Positions 1-7,426 of a DNA stretch of 18,455 bases are shown in pieces. Made by a program: the position numbers and the translations under genes. Origin of the DNA: Oscillospiraceae bacterium (lineage in GTDB: Bacteria; Bacillota; Clostridia; Oscillospirales; Ruminococcaceae); assembly GCA_900768125.1 (NCBI GenBank), contig CAAGBS010000060.1, positions 1 to 18,455 on the forward strand, read 5' to 3'. The notes under the pieces are model-generated. The model worked only from the letters and a program-made list of their open reading frames with translations, was not told the origin of the DNA and did not search any database. Position 1 is the first letter of the stretch; each line of letters begins with the position of its first letter.

Positions 1-4
1 CAAC

Positions 5-100
5 GAGCGAAATTTCTGATGTGACGGCGTCCATGCCGTCACTCGGTTATTTCGCTCTGCAACATCGTGTTGCACCTCCTCGTAAGGCATACAGCCTTAC
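5..100. repeat. Nested/tandem hairpin element
   Basis: Three perfect hairpins lie in a row. GTGACGGC (21-28) pairs with GCCGTCAC (35-42), TGCAACA (58-64) with TGTTGCA (68-74), and GTAAGGC (82-88) with GCCTTAC (94-100). The first hairpin is enclosed by an outer 9-bp stem, GAGCGAAAT (5-13) with ATTTCGCTC (49-57). No T-tract follows any stem, so it is not an ordinary terminator. No reading frame with a ribosome binding site crosses it. It may be a dispersed palindromic repeat, or the 3' part of a structured element that begins left of the window. Positions 101-187 after it hold nothing I recognise. Confidence 0.6.
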
Positions 101-187
101 TTCGTCGGCTTTCCTAGAAGCTGGCACACCCTGCCCATTTTTGCTTTTCACACCGGTTTTTAGAGGTTCCCATAAAATAATCTGTAT

Positions 188-221
188 TTTGCACAAATAT
201 TTTAAACAAATTTTGTGTAAA
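188..221. promoter_or_regulatory. AT-rich inverted repeat, possible operator
   Basis: TTTGCACAAA (188-197) and TTTGTGTAAA (212-221) form an inverted repeat with 9 of 10 positions matching across a 14-bp AT-rich spacer. It ends 28 bp before the -35 box at 250. It could be an activator or repressor site, or simply an AT-rich upstream element. No regulator gene lies next to it. Confidence 0.3.
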
Positions 222-249
222 GCGCATGTCTGAAAATTCGGGTGTTCGC

Positions 250-278
250 TTGCAAATAAGTCTGAATTATGGTATAAT
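250..278 (+). promoter_or_regulatory. Sigma-A promoter, extended -10
   Basis: TTGCAA (250-255), a 17-bp spacer and TATAAT (273-278), with TGG directly before the -10 giving an extended -10 (TGn). Transcription should start near 285 and read the 355-1917 membrane protein gene with a leader of about 70 nt. Confidence 0.85.
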
Positions 279-296
279 TTAATAGAATTATATAGC

Positions 297-341
297 ATGG
301 CGTGGTGCGCGGGGGAGAAGCGCAGGCGCTGTTCTGATTAG
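297..341 (+). other. Possible 14-codon leader ORF
   Basis: An ATG at 297 opens a 14-codon frame rich in Arg and Cys (starts MAWCAGEK). It ends at TAG 339-341, which overlaps the AGGAGG ribosome binding site of the next gene. It begins only about 12 nt after the predicted transcription start and has no Shine-Dalgarno sequence, so translation is doubtful. It could also be chance. Confidence 0.15.
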
Positions 342-354
342 GAGGAATAACCAA

Positions 355-1917
355 ATGACATCTGCCGCAGTAAACAACGCCGCAGCAGGAAAAACGCCGC
401 TGAACCACAAGACTGTTGGTATAGGCATGGCGGTTTTCGCTGTTATCGAAGCTGTTGTTACATTTTTCCTGGTGATGAAGCCGCTTTTCATCAATCCGGT
501 TTACAGCCAGTGCAAAGCATATAACGAAGAGGGCAAGGCTTGTATCGTAAAGCTGTTCGGTAAGACTTTCGCTTCCGACGCTGAGATCGCTCAGAATCAG
601 ATTATCCTGTCTCTGTGGGACACTATCCTCAATATAGTGCTCATCTACATAATCATCACAGGCATTCTGCTTTTGCTTTCGTTCTGCTATTTCAAGGGTT
701 TTGCGTTCGCGAAGTCCTATCTCATCGCGGTATTCGGCGCAAAGGCAGTTATCGCGCTGACTCCCATTCTCGTTCCCTTTGCTAACTTCAGAAATTCCAT
801 GCGTATTTTTGGCGCTGTCGACGCTGTTATATGCTTCGCTGCATGCGTTTACTGCATAATGGACAGCAACGCTGAATACGCTGACGATATGCTGCTTTCT
901 GCCGAGGATATCGCTAAGATGTCCAAGCGCGCAAGAACCGGCGCGGTGATGTTCCTCATCATGGCCGCCGCCGTTGTTTTCTCTGCATTTGGCATGAGCG
1001 CTTATGGCAACATCGGCAACGCAGGCGGCAACTGGTCTATCGTTATCGGCTGGCTGAACGACACAAGCCTTGCACAGGGCGTTGTGCTTATTCTCCTGGT
1101 TGCGGTCGCACTTATTGCTTCCATCGTGTATATCCGCGATGGCGAGTGGGCAATGATCTTTTATTTCTCATTCGGCGCGGCTATGGCTGTAACGAATCTC
1201 ATCGGCATTCTGTTCAGAGTCCTCTGGATATTCAAGACCTACAACCCGACAAAGGCTCTCGCCAAGGCAGGCGATGAGGACGCTATCGCGTGGGTAGGCT
1301 CCAACGGCATGACCGCCAAGTGGTGGATGGCTACGGTATTCCTGATACTCTCCTTCGTAGCTGCAGCAGTTCTCACCTTCATCGCATTCACAAAGATCAA
1401 GAGCAAGCTCAGCTTCAAGATAAATCCCGCTGAAAAGAAGCCCGCTATCGCAGTTGCGATCGGCGCCGGTTCCGTCATCGTGGTATTCATTCTTACTATG
1501 ATCGCAGTACTCATGTGGGATAAGCAGCACTACACCGCTATCACCCTCGGCGCAATGGACTACATGTACTTCATCACATACGGCGGTATTTCCCTGTTCC
1601 TTGCTATCTCCATGTGGAGCGGCTACAGCTTCTCCAAGTTAGGTACCCTTGCGCTTTACATCATGATAGGTTCCTGCAACTTCTCCTCCATCTTCACCGT
1701 TTTCGGCGAGAGAGGAACAAAGGTCGCAAACTCCCTCGCAGCTTACAATGCAGCTGTTGAGCAGGGCCTCAGTGAGCTTCCCGCAAGATTCAAGGGATAT
1801 AACTACATCACATGCGGAATATTCTTCATTCTCTCGTTTATCGCATGCCTTAGCATAATTGTGGTATTCGTTGTCAAGGAAGTCAACAACTACATGTATC
1901 AGAAGCGCTACGAGTAA
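355..1917 (+). CDS. Polytopic membrane protein, unknown function
   Basis: I do not recognise the family of this 520-residue protein. It is an integral membrane protein with about 11-12 hydrophobic segments (near residues 21-43, 84-113, 118-137, 147-166, 195-217, 238-262, 270-293, 323-347, 366-389, 400-420 and 480-505). They are separated by short loops, with a basic linker around 350-365. There is no cleavable signal peptide and no ATPase, kinase or peptidase motif. A polar loop between the first two segments (44-83) contains two Cys (residues 53 and 63) that could be extracytoplasmic. AGGAGG sits 8 nt before the ATG, so the start is secure. It is transcribed alone from the promoter at 250-278 and ends at the hairpin at 1945-1974. 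It could be a transporter-like or scaffold protein, but nothing in the sequence decides this. Confidence 0.85.
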   Translation: MTSAAVNNAAAGKTPLNHKTVGIGMAVFAVIEAVVTFFLVMKPLFINPVYSQCKAYNEEGKACIVKLFGKTFASDAEIAQNQIILSLWDTILNIVLIYIIITGILLLLSFCYFKGFAFAKSYLIAVFGAKAVIALTPILVPFANFRNSMRIFGAVDAVICFAACVYCIMDSNAEYADDMLLSAEDIAKMSKRARTGAVMFLIMAAAVVFSAFGMSAYGNIGNAGGNWSIVIGWLNDTSLAQGVVLILLVAVALIASIVYIRDGEWAMIFYFSFGAAMAVTNLIGILFRVLWIFKTYNPTKALAKAGDEDAIAWVGSNGMTAKWWMATVFLILSFVAAAVLTFIAFTKIKSKLSFKINPAEKKPAIAVAIGAGSVIVVFILTMIAVLMWDKQHYTAITLGAMDYMYFITYGGISLFLAISMWSGYSFSKLGTLALYIMIGSCNFSSIFTVFGERGTKVANSLAAYNAAVEQGLSELPARFKGYNYITCGIFFILSFIACLSIIVVFVVKEVNNYMYQKRYE

Positions 1918-1944
1918 TACTTATCGCGCTGGAACATAATAATC

Positions 1945-1974
1945 AAAAGGGCTGCGTAAAAGTAGCCCTTTTTT
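1945..1974 (+). terminator. Rho-independent terminator after membrane protein gene
   Basis: AAAAGGGCT (1945-1953) pairs with AGCCCTTTT (1964-1972), followed by more T to 1974. The T-run ends just 18 nt before the cca start codon, so the hairpin also sits exactly where a cca leader would be. Readthrough or attenuation is possible. Confidence 0.85.
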
Positions 1975-1992
1975 GTGAATCAGGGAGGTAAA

Positions 1993-3351
1993 ATGAAGCT
2001 GCCGAAAAATATATCCCTTATCCTTGATATGCTGGAGAATGCAGGGTATGAAGCCTACATTGTCGGCGGCTGCGTCCGCGACAGCCTGATGGGAATTACC
2101 CCGCATGACTACGATGTCACAACATCTGCGCTCCCGAAGGAAACGGAGCGCGTCTTCGCCGGAATGCGGCTGATCGAGACCGGACTGAAGCACGGCACGG
2201 TGACGGTCATCTCCGACGGAGAGCCTGTGGAAATAACCACCTACCGCGTGGACGGGGAATATCACGACAACCGCCGCCCTGATAAAGTCTCGTTCACGCG
2301 GAGCCTGCGCGATGACATCTCCCGCCGGGACTTCACGATGAACGGAATTGCTTACAGCCCCCGGCGCGGGTATTTTGATGAGTTCGGCGGCGCGGAGGAC
2401 ATAAAGCGCGGAGTTATTCGCTGTATCGGCGACCCTGACAAGCGCTTCTGGGAGGACGCACTGCGCATTCTGCGGGGAATGCGGTTCTCGGCTTCGCTGG
2501 GTTTTGAGATCGAAGCGGACACCGCCCGCGCGATGCTGGACAACCGTGAACTTCTTGACAATATCTCCGCAGAGCGCGTATCCTCAGAGCTTTGCGGGCT
2601 TCTGACCGGAAGATTTTCCGGTGAGAACCTTTACAGAGTGCTGACGGATTTCCGAGAAATAGTCGGGGTGATGATACCGGAGTTTCGGGAGTGCTTCGGC
2701 TTCGAACAGCATTCGCGGTTCCACTGCTTCGACGTATACGGACACTGCGCGATGTCCGCGGAGAAAGCCGCGCAGATCTCCGCAGACAGCGAATGCAGAC
2801 TGCCGCTGACGCTCGCCATGCTCCTCCACGACATAGGGAAGCCGCAGCGCTTTTCCTGCGGCGAGGACGGCGAGGGACACTTCTACGGTCACGCGGCGGT
2901 CAGCGCCGATATCGCGGACGAGATACTGCGTAGGCTGAAAAGCAGCAACGCCCTGCGTGAACGCGTGTGCAGAATCGTGAGGTACCATGACACAACGCTC
3001 CGTGATTCGGACAGGGCGGTGCGCAGGCTTCTCAGTAAGCACGGGCTGGAAGCGGTCCGGGATATCTGCATGGCGCATATGTGCGACGATATGGCTAAGA
3101 AGCCGGAGTGCGCCGACCGCTGCGGCGAGTGGCGGGCAGTAATGGCGCGCGCGGAGTCGCTGGCTTCGTCCTGCTGCCTGACGCTTAAAGACCTCGCTGT
3201 TGACGGAAAGGCGCTCCGCGGGCTGATGGAGCCGTCCCCGGAGATGGGGAAAGTCCTGAAACACCTGCTGGACGGGGTGGTCGAGGGAAATTTTCCGAAT
3301 GAATATGAATTTCTTATGCAGGAAGCAGCAAAATATATTGCAAAACACTAA
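1993..3351 (+). CDS. cca: CCA tRNA nucleotidyltransferase
   Basis: Adds or repairs the 3'-CCA end of tRNAs from CTP and ATP, without a nucleic acid template; cytosolic. Numbered from ATG 1993 (452 aa), it shows the class II nucleotidyltransferase head: GGCVRD (25-30) and the metal-binding D39-x-D41 pair. RRDFTMNGIA (111-120) and the ERVSSEL stretch (194-200) are typical of bacterial CCA-adding enzymes. A C-terminal HD domain follows, with LLHDIGK around 277-283. I chose ATG 1993 over the in-frame GTG at 1975, because the GTG abuts the terminator T-run and lies before the GGGAGG box (1983-1988), while the protein family normally begins near the ATG. No convincing promoter lies between the preceding gene and this start, so expression probably depends on readthrough of the 1945-1974 hairpin or on a weak promoter. 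Confidence 0.93.
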   Translation: MKLPKNISLILDMLENAGYEAYIVGGCVRDSLMGITPHDYDVTTSALPKETERVFAGMRLIETGLKHGTVTVISDGEPVEITTYRVDGEYHDNRRPDKVSFTRSLRDDISRRDFTMNGIAYSPRRGYFDEFGGAEDIKRGVIRCIGDPDKRFWEDALRILRGMRFSASLGFEIEADTARAMLDNRELLDNISAERVSSELCGLLTGRFSGENLYRVLTDFREIVGVMIPEFRECFGFEQHSRFHCFDVYGHCAMSAEKAAQISADSECRLPLTLAMLLHDIGKPQRFSCGEDGEGHFYGHAAVSADIADEILRRLKSSNALRERVCRIVRYHDTTLRDSDRAVRRLLSKHGLEAVRDICMAHMCDDMAKKPECADRCGEWRAVMARAESLASSCCLTLKDLAVDGKALRGLMEPSPEMGKVLKHLLDGVVEGNFPNEYEFLMQEAAKYIAKH

Positions 3352-3366
3352 AAAACATGATATAAT
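3338..3366 (+). promoter_or_regulatory. Sigma-A promoter of mreB-like gene
   Basis: TTGCAA (3338-3343), a 17-bp spacer and a perfect TATAAT (3361-3366). The -35 box lies inside the last codons of cca. The predicted start near 3373 gives a leader of about 48 nt. Confidence 0.85.
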
Positions 3367-3420
3367 CTAATCTGGAATTTCCTTTTAACGTGTAGACAAA
3401 TCAAAGAATGGAGAACAGAT

Positions 3421-4437
3421 ATGGCACTGGATATAGGCATAGATCTCGGCACTGCGAACATAATCATCACTATCGCCGGAAAGGGCATAGTGCTGAACGA
3501 GCCGTCCGTGGTGGCTTACGACAAGAAGAAAAAGGCAGTCGTTGCGGTGGGTACGGAAGCCTACAAGATGATCGGCAGAACGCCGGAGTACATCGTTGCT
3601 GTCCGTCCGCTGAAAGACGGCGTTATCTCGGACAACGACATGACTGAAGCGATGATCCGCGAGTTTATCCACATGGTGAACGGCGGCGCGATGATGAAGC
3701 CCCGCATAGTGCTGTGCGTACCCTCCTCCGTCACTGATGTGGAGCGCCGCGCGGTAGTAGAGGCGGCTATGTCCGCAGGCGCGCGCAAGGTGTTCCTCAT
3801 TGAGGAGCCTATTGCGGCGCTTATCGGCGCGGGAGTCGATATTTCCAAGCCCAACGGCACGATGGTAGTTGATATCGGCGGCGGTACTGCCGATGTTGCG
3901 ATAGTATCTTTCAACGGTATCGTTCAGAGCCGTTCGATAAAGATGGCGGGCAACAAGTTCGACCAGGCGATAATCCGCCACATCACGCAGAAGTACAAAA
4001 TACTCATCGGCGAAAAGACCGCCGAAAAGGCGAAGATGGAGATAGCGAACGTATTCGACCCCACCGGCGAGAAGAAAATGACTATCCGCGGCAGGAACCT
4101 GCTGAAAGGTCTGCCGGAGAGCATCGAAATATCCGACCAGGACATCTACGAGGCTATACACGAGAACGCGATGGAGATAGTCGAGCAGGTGAAGCTGGTG
4201 CTGGAGTCCACGCCGCCTGAACTTGTCGGCGATATCCTCTCCAACGGAATACTGCTCACAGGCGGCGGCGCTATGCTAGGCGGACTGCCCGATCTTATCA
4301 GCGACAACGTGGGCGCGCCCTGCTTCGTGGCTGAGAACCCCATAGAGTGCGTTGCGCGCGGCGTTGACGCTGCGTTCAAAATGTCAGGGGAACTCCTCGA
4401 CGGATTTGAACAGATACAGCTTTACAATTTTAAGTAA
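3421..4437 (+). CDS. mreB: MreB-family actin-like protein
   Basis: Bacterial actin homologue. The family polymerises on the inner membrane face and guides elongation-mode peptidoglycan synthesis. At 338 aa it has the usual length. The actin-fold signatures are in order: phosphate-1 loop DLGTAN (8-13), the GKGIVLNEPSVVA segment (20-32), IEEPIAALIGAG (128-138), phosphate-2 loop DIGGGTADVA (151-160) and adenosine motif TGGGA (280-284). Phosphate 2 reads TADVA where classic MreB has TTEVA, and the protein starts straight at the first beta strand without an amphipathic N-terminal helix. It stands alone, without mreC or mreD, between its own promoter and terminator, so it may be an Mbl/MreBH-like paralogue rather than the principal MreB. 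GGAGA lies 7 nt before the ATG. Confidence 0.9.
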   Translation: MALDIGIDLGTANIIITIAGKGIVLNEPSVVAYDKKKKAVVAVGTEAYKMIGRTPEYIVAVRPLKDGVISDNDMTEAMIREFIHMVNGGAMMKPRIVLCVPSSVTDVERRAVVEAAMSAGARKVFLIEEPIAALIGAGVDISKPNGTMVVDIGGGTADVAIVSFNGIVQSRSIKMAGNKFDQAIIRHITQKYKILIGEKTAEKAKMEIANVFDPTGEKKMTIRGRNLLKGLPESIEISDQDIYEAIHENAMEIVEQVKLVLESTPPELVGDILSNGILLTGGGAMLGGLPDLISDNVGAPCFVAENPIECVARGVDAAFKMSGELLDGFEQIQLYNFK

Positions 4438-4458
4438 TTGCTATAACAGTGTTTTTGT

Positions 4459-4489
4459 AGCCCTCTGAAATTTTCGGGGGGCTTTTTTG
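4459..4489 (+). terminator. Terminator after mreB-like gene
   Basis: AGCCCTC (4459-4465) pairs with GGGGGCT (4477-4483) through G-C and one G-U pair. The stem extends inward through TGAA/TTCG, and a run of T follows to 4488. It separates the mreB transcript from the HPt-flotillin unit. Confidence 0.85.
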
Positions 4490-4517
4490 TATATTCCTAC
4501 GAAAAAAATCGGAGTTC

Positions 4518-4546
4518 TTGACGAATATTCGCTTTGATGATACAAT
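4518..4546 (+). promoter_or_regulatory. Sigma-A promoter of HPt-flotillin unit
   Basis: TTGACG (4518-4523), a 17-bp spacer and TACAAT (4541-4546). The predicted transcription start is near 4553, leaving a leader of only about 14 nt that is nearly all Shine-Dalgarno sequence (AAAGGGGGG). Confidence 0.85.
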
Positions 4547-4566
4547 AGATTAAAGGGGGGATTTTT

Positions 4567-4938
4567 ATGATTTCACAGGAGTTTTGTGACGAGCTTGCGG
4601 GCGTTGGTCTCAACGTTCCGGATATGATAGAGCATTTCATGGACAGCGAGAGCATGTTCCTGAAATATCTGTATAAGTTCTTTGATTCGGCTGACAGCGT
4701 GGTGATGGAACTTACTTCTGCGGCTGAAAAGGAGGACTACCAGGGAATGCTCTTCGCGGCGCATTCGCTGAAAGGCCTTGCAGGAAACATAGGGCTTAAC
4801 GGGGTGTATCTTCCGGCGAAGAAGATAGTGGATCAGATCCGCGCTGACGACTACAGCAGCTGCGCGGAGGATTTCCGGAAGCTGCAGGAGAATTACTACA
4901 AAGCGGCGGGTATCGCCAGAAAATATAAGCAGTCCTAA
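4567..4938 (+). CDS. Stand-alone histidine phosphotransfer (HPt) protein
   Basis: A 123-residue all-helical protein. Its central AAHSLKGLAGNIGL segment (64-77) is the HPt consensus, with His66 as the expected phospho-accepting residue and Lys69/Gly70 following as usual. HPt domains relay phosphate between receiver domains in multistep phosphorelays. Here no kinase or receiver domain is fused and none is encoded in the window, so the partners must be elsewhere. The length fits one HPt four-helix bundle plus a short N-terminal extension. The AAAGGGGGG ribosome binding site lies 6 nt before the ATG. The next gene, a flotillin, begins 11 nt after this stop behind its own perfect Shine-Dalgarno, so the two are co-transcribed. 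A function at the membrane with the flotillin is inference only. Confidence 0.88.
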   Translation: MISQEFCDELAGVGLNVPDMIEHFMDSESMFLKYLYKFFDSADSVVMELTSAAEKEDYQGMLFAAHSLKGLAGNIGLNGVYLPAKKIVDQIRADDYSSCAEDFRKLQENYYKAAGIARKYKQS

Positions 4939-4949
4939 GGAGGTAACAC

Positions 4950-6527
4950 ATGCCGGACTTTTTAGAATCGGGAGTGCTGATTCCCATAGTTATCATTGTC
5001 GTGCTGGTGATCGTTGTTTTCAGCGCGGGCTACCGCAAGGCGCCGCCTGACAAGGCATTCATCATAAGCGGTCTGCGGCGCAAGGCTAAGGTAGTCATCG
5101 GTAAGGCTACCGTGAAGCTGCCGTTTTTCGAGCGCTGCGACGTACTGGAGCTTGCCCTGATGTCCGTTGACGTCAAGACCGCGCAGGCGGTCCCCACGGC
5201 GGATTACATCAATATATCCGTTGACGCGGTGGTAAACGTCAAGATTTCCCCCGACCCGGATATAATCCAGAAAGCGCAGCAGAACTTCCTCAACCGCAAT
5301 GTGCAGTACATAACCGGCGTTGCACGCGAAGTCCTCGAGGGCAACATGCGTGAGATAGTCGGACAGATGAGGCTGGAAGAGATGGTCTCCAACCGCCAGG
5401 CATTCGCCGACAAGGTCAAGCAGAACGCCGACCCCGACCTCCGCGCCATGGGTCTGGAGATAGTTTCGTTCAACGTGCAGAACTTCGTTGACGACAACGG
5501 TATCATCAACGACATGGGTATCGACAACACCATGCAGATAAAGAAAAAGGCGGCTATTTCCAAGGCAGAAGCGGAGCGCGATATCAAGATAGCCCAGGCG
5601 GAAGCCAACCGCAAGGCGAACGACGCACGGGTAGACTCCGAGACCGCTATAGCGGAGCGCGAGAACGAGCTTGCCATCAAGCAGGCTGAACTCAAGCGCG
5701 CGGCTGACATCAAGCGTGCGGAAGCGGACGCAGCCTACACCATTCAGCAGGAAGAACAGCGCAAGACTATCGAGATAACCTCTGCGAACGCGAACCTTGC
5801 AAAGCAGGAGAAGGAAGTCGAGATAAAGGCAAAGGAAGCCGAAATAAAGGAACGCGCGCTTGAAGCCGAGGTCAAGAAGACCGCCGAGGCTCAGAAATAC
5901 GCGGCACAGCAGAAAGCGGACGCAGAACTGTACACCATTCAGCGTAATGCGGAAGCTAAGAAGTACGAGGACATTCAGAACGCGGAAGCCGAGCTGGAGA
6001 TAAAGAAGAACGAAGCCGCGGCTATCCTTGTGACGGCGCAGAACGAAGCCGCCGCAGCAAAGGCGCGCGCAGAAGCCGCAAGGTATGCAGCCGAGCAGGA
6101 AGCCGAGGGTATCCGCGCCAAGGGCGTGGCAGAGGCGGAAGCAGTCCGCGCAAAGGCTGTCGCAGAGGCTGAGGGTCTAGACAAGAAGGCGGAAGCAATG
6201 CGCAAGATGGAAGAAGCCGCAGTGCTCCAGATGTACTTCGAGAAGATGCCGGAGGTCGCTCAGGCCATCGCGAAGCCGCTTGAAAATGTTGATAAGATCA
6301 CGATGTACGGCGACGGCAATGCCGCGAAACTGGTCAAGGATATCACCGAAGCCACCACGCAGGCTTCCGCCGGACTGCTCGACGGTCTCGGCGTTGATCT
6401 GAAATCCATGGTCGGAAGCTTCATCACCGGAAAGGCAGTGGCGGCGGGGATTAACACCGAAACTCCCGCTCCGGAAGCGCCCGTGAACTCCACAGTTAAA
6501 CCCGAAGAAGACTTAGTTCAGCAGTAA
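4950..6527 (+). CDS. Flotillin-like SPFH membrane scaffold
   Basis: Flotillin homologue (FloT/YuaG type), 525 aa; the family organises membrane microdomains and their client proteins. An N-terminal membrane-inserted segment (about 6-28, rich in Ile and Val) is followed by an SPFH/PHB domain (about 30-210). Then comes a very long coiled coil (about 200-430) of repeated EA/AEA/KAEAEA units, as in flotillin proper, and a C-terminal low-complexity, Pro-rich tail ending EEDLVQQ. AAGGAGGT lies 7 nt before the ATG. The gene follows an HPt protein, whereas B. subtilis floT is paired with the NfeD-like yuaF, which is absent here. The transcript ends at 6535-6565. Family assignment is firm, the client proteins are unknown. 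Confidence 0.92.
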   Translation: MPDFLESGVLIPIVIIVVLVIVVFSAGYRKAPPDKAFIISGLRRKAKVVIGKATVKLPFFERCDVLELALMSVDVKTAQAVPTADYINISVDAVVNVKISPDPDIIQKAQQNFLNRNVQYITGVAREVLEGNMREIVGQMRLEEMVSNRQAFADKVKQNADPDLRAMGLEIVSFNVQNFVDDNGIINDMGIDNTMQIKKKAAISKAEAERDIKIAQAEANRKANDARVDSETAIAERENELAIKQAELKRAADIKRAEADAAYTIQQEEQRKTIEITSANANLAKQEKEVEIKAKEAEIKERALEAEVKKTAEAQKYAAQQKADAELYTIQRNAEAKKYEDIQNAEAELEIKKNEAAAILVTAQNEAAAAKARAEAARYAAEQEAEGIRAKGVAEAEAVRAKAVAEAEGLDKKAEAMRKMEEAAVLQMYFEKMPEVAQAIAKPLENVDKITMYGDGNAAKLVKDITEATTQASAGLLDGLGVDLKSMVGSFITGKAVAAGINTETPAPEAPVNSTVKPEEDLVQQ

Positions 6528-6534
6528 ATACCGA

Positions 6535-6565
6535 TTTCCCGGGGATACGCTCTCCGGGAATTTTT
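6535..6565 (+). terminator. Terminator after flotillin gene
   Basis: TTCCCGG (6536-6542) pairs with CCGGGAA (6554-6560). The stem extends inward by GGA/TCT to a TACGC loop, and T5 follows (6561-6565). Confidence 0.85.
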
Positions 6566-6570
6566 ATATG

Positions 6571-6602
6571 AAAAAATCCCCGCAGGCGTTCTGCGGGGAT
6601 TT
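6571..6602 (-). terminator. Terminator of the ABC importer operon
   Basis: A 12-bp perfect stem, AAATCCCCGCAG (6574-6585) with CTGCGGGGATTT (6591-6602). On the minus strand it is followed by T6 (complement of 6571-6576), 20 nt past the ATPase stop. Together with 6535-6565 it forms a convergent terminator pair. Confidence 0.88.
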
Positions 6603-6622
6603 ATAGTATCGGAGAATAGTAA

Positions 6623-7426
6623 TTACTTGTTGCCTGAAAGCAGCATGCGGTCGTTGTTGAGCGCGGAGCCGCTTGCTTCCTCGAATTTCTCGAGCAGGTC
6701 GTCAACGGTGAGCTTCTTCTTTTCCTCGCCCTTGACATCATAGATTATCCTGCCGTCGTTCATCATGATGAGTCTGTTGCCGTATTCGATGGCGTTCGCC
6801 ATGTTGTGAGTTACCATCATCGCGGTGAGGTTGTTCTTTGCGATTATCTCATCGGAAAGCTTCAGCACCTTTGCGGCGGTCTTCGGGTCAAGAGCGGCTG
6901 TGTGCTCGTCAAGCAGCAGTATCTGCGGTTTCTTCAGCGTAGCCATCAGCAGCGTGAGCGCCTGGCGCTGTCCGCCGGAGAGCAGTCCCACCTTGGAGGT
7001 CATTCTGTCTTCAAGCCCGAGGTCGAGGGTCTTCAGCAGTTCGTGGTATTCCTCGCGCTCTTTGCGGGTTATGCCCCACTTCAGGAAGCGGCTCTCGCCG
7101 CGGCGCTTTGCGAGCGCAAGGTTTTCCTGTATCTCCATGGTGGCGGCTGTGCCGGTCATGGGGTCCTGGAATACGCGCCCGATGTACTTCGCGCGCTGGT
7201 GCTCGGAAAGTCCGGTGACGTTCTTTCCGTTGATGATTATGGAGCCTTCGTCCACCGGCCACACGCCCGCGATGGCGTTCAGTGTGGTGGATTTTCCCGC
7301 GCCGTTGCCGCCGATGATGGTGACGAAATCGCCCTCGTCGAGCTTGATGTTAACGCCGTTGAGCGCTTTCTTTTCGTTTATTGTACCGCGGTTGAACGCT
7401 TTTTTTACGTTGATCAGTTCCAGCAT
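6623..7426 (-). CDS. ABC transporter ATP-binding protein (COG1101 type)
   Basis: Cytoplasmic ATPase subunit of an ABC importer, 267 aa. It carries Walker A GGNGAGKST (39-47), Q-loop Gln87, signature LSGGQ (149-153), Walker B ILLLDE (169-174) and H-loop His207 in MVTHNM. The sequence between the Walker motifs, including FQDPMTGT, fits the COG1101 ATPases that go with PF04392 receptors and BPD_transp_2 permeases. In several Bacillota these systems are linked to tryptophan or tyrosine uptake. Its ATG overlaps the permease TAA by one base (TAATG) behind an AAGGAGG site, so translation is coupled. It is the last gene of the operon, followed by the terminator at 6571-6602. Substrate cannot be read from this subunit. 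Confidence 0.93.
   Translation of the reverse strand: MLELINVKKAFNRGTINEKKALNGVNIKLDEGDFVTIIGGNGAGKSTTLNAIAGVWPVDEGSIIINGKNVTGLSEHQRAKYIGRVFQDPMTGTAATMEIQENLALAKRRGESRFLKWGITRKEREEYHELLKTLDLGLEDRMTSKVGLLSGGQRQALTLLMATLKKPQILLLDEHTAALDPKTAAKVLKLSDEIIAKNNLTAMMVTHNMANAIEYGNRLIMMNDGRIIYDVKGEEKKKLTVDDLLEKFEEASGSALNNDRMLLSGNK

Noticed and set aside
1975..1992. GTG start for cca giving six extra residues
   Set aside because: It directly follows a terminator T-run and precedes the only Shine-Dalgarno sequence.
3385..4161. Minus-strand open frames opposite mreB and the end of cca (also 2584-3348)
   Set aside because: Both oppose clear conserved genes, are rich in His/Arg typical of antisense frames, and lack start signals.
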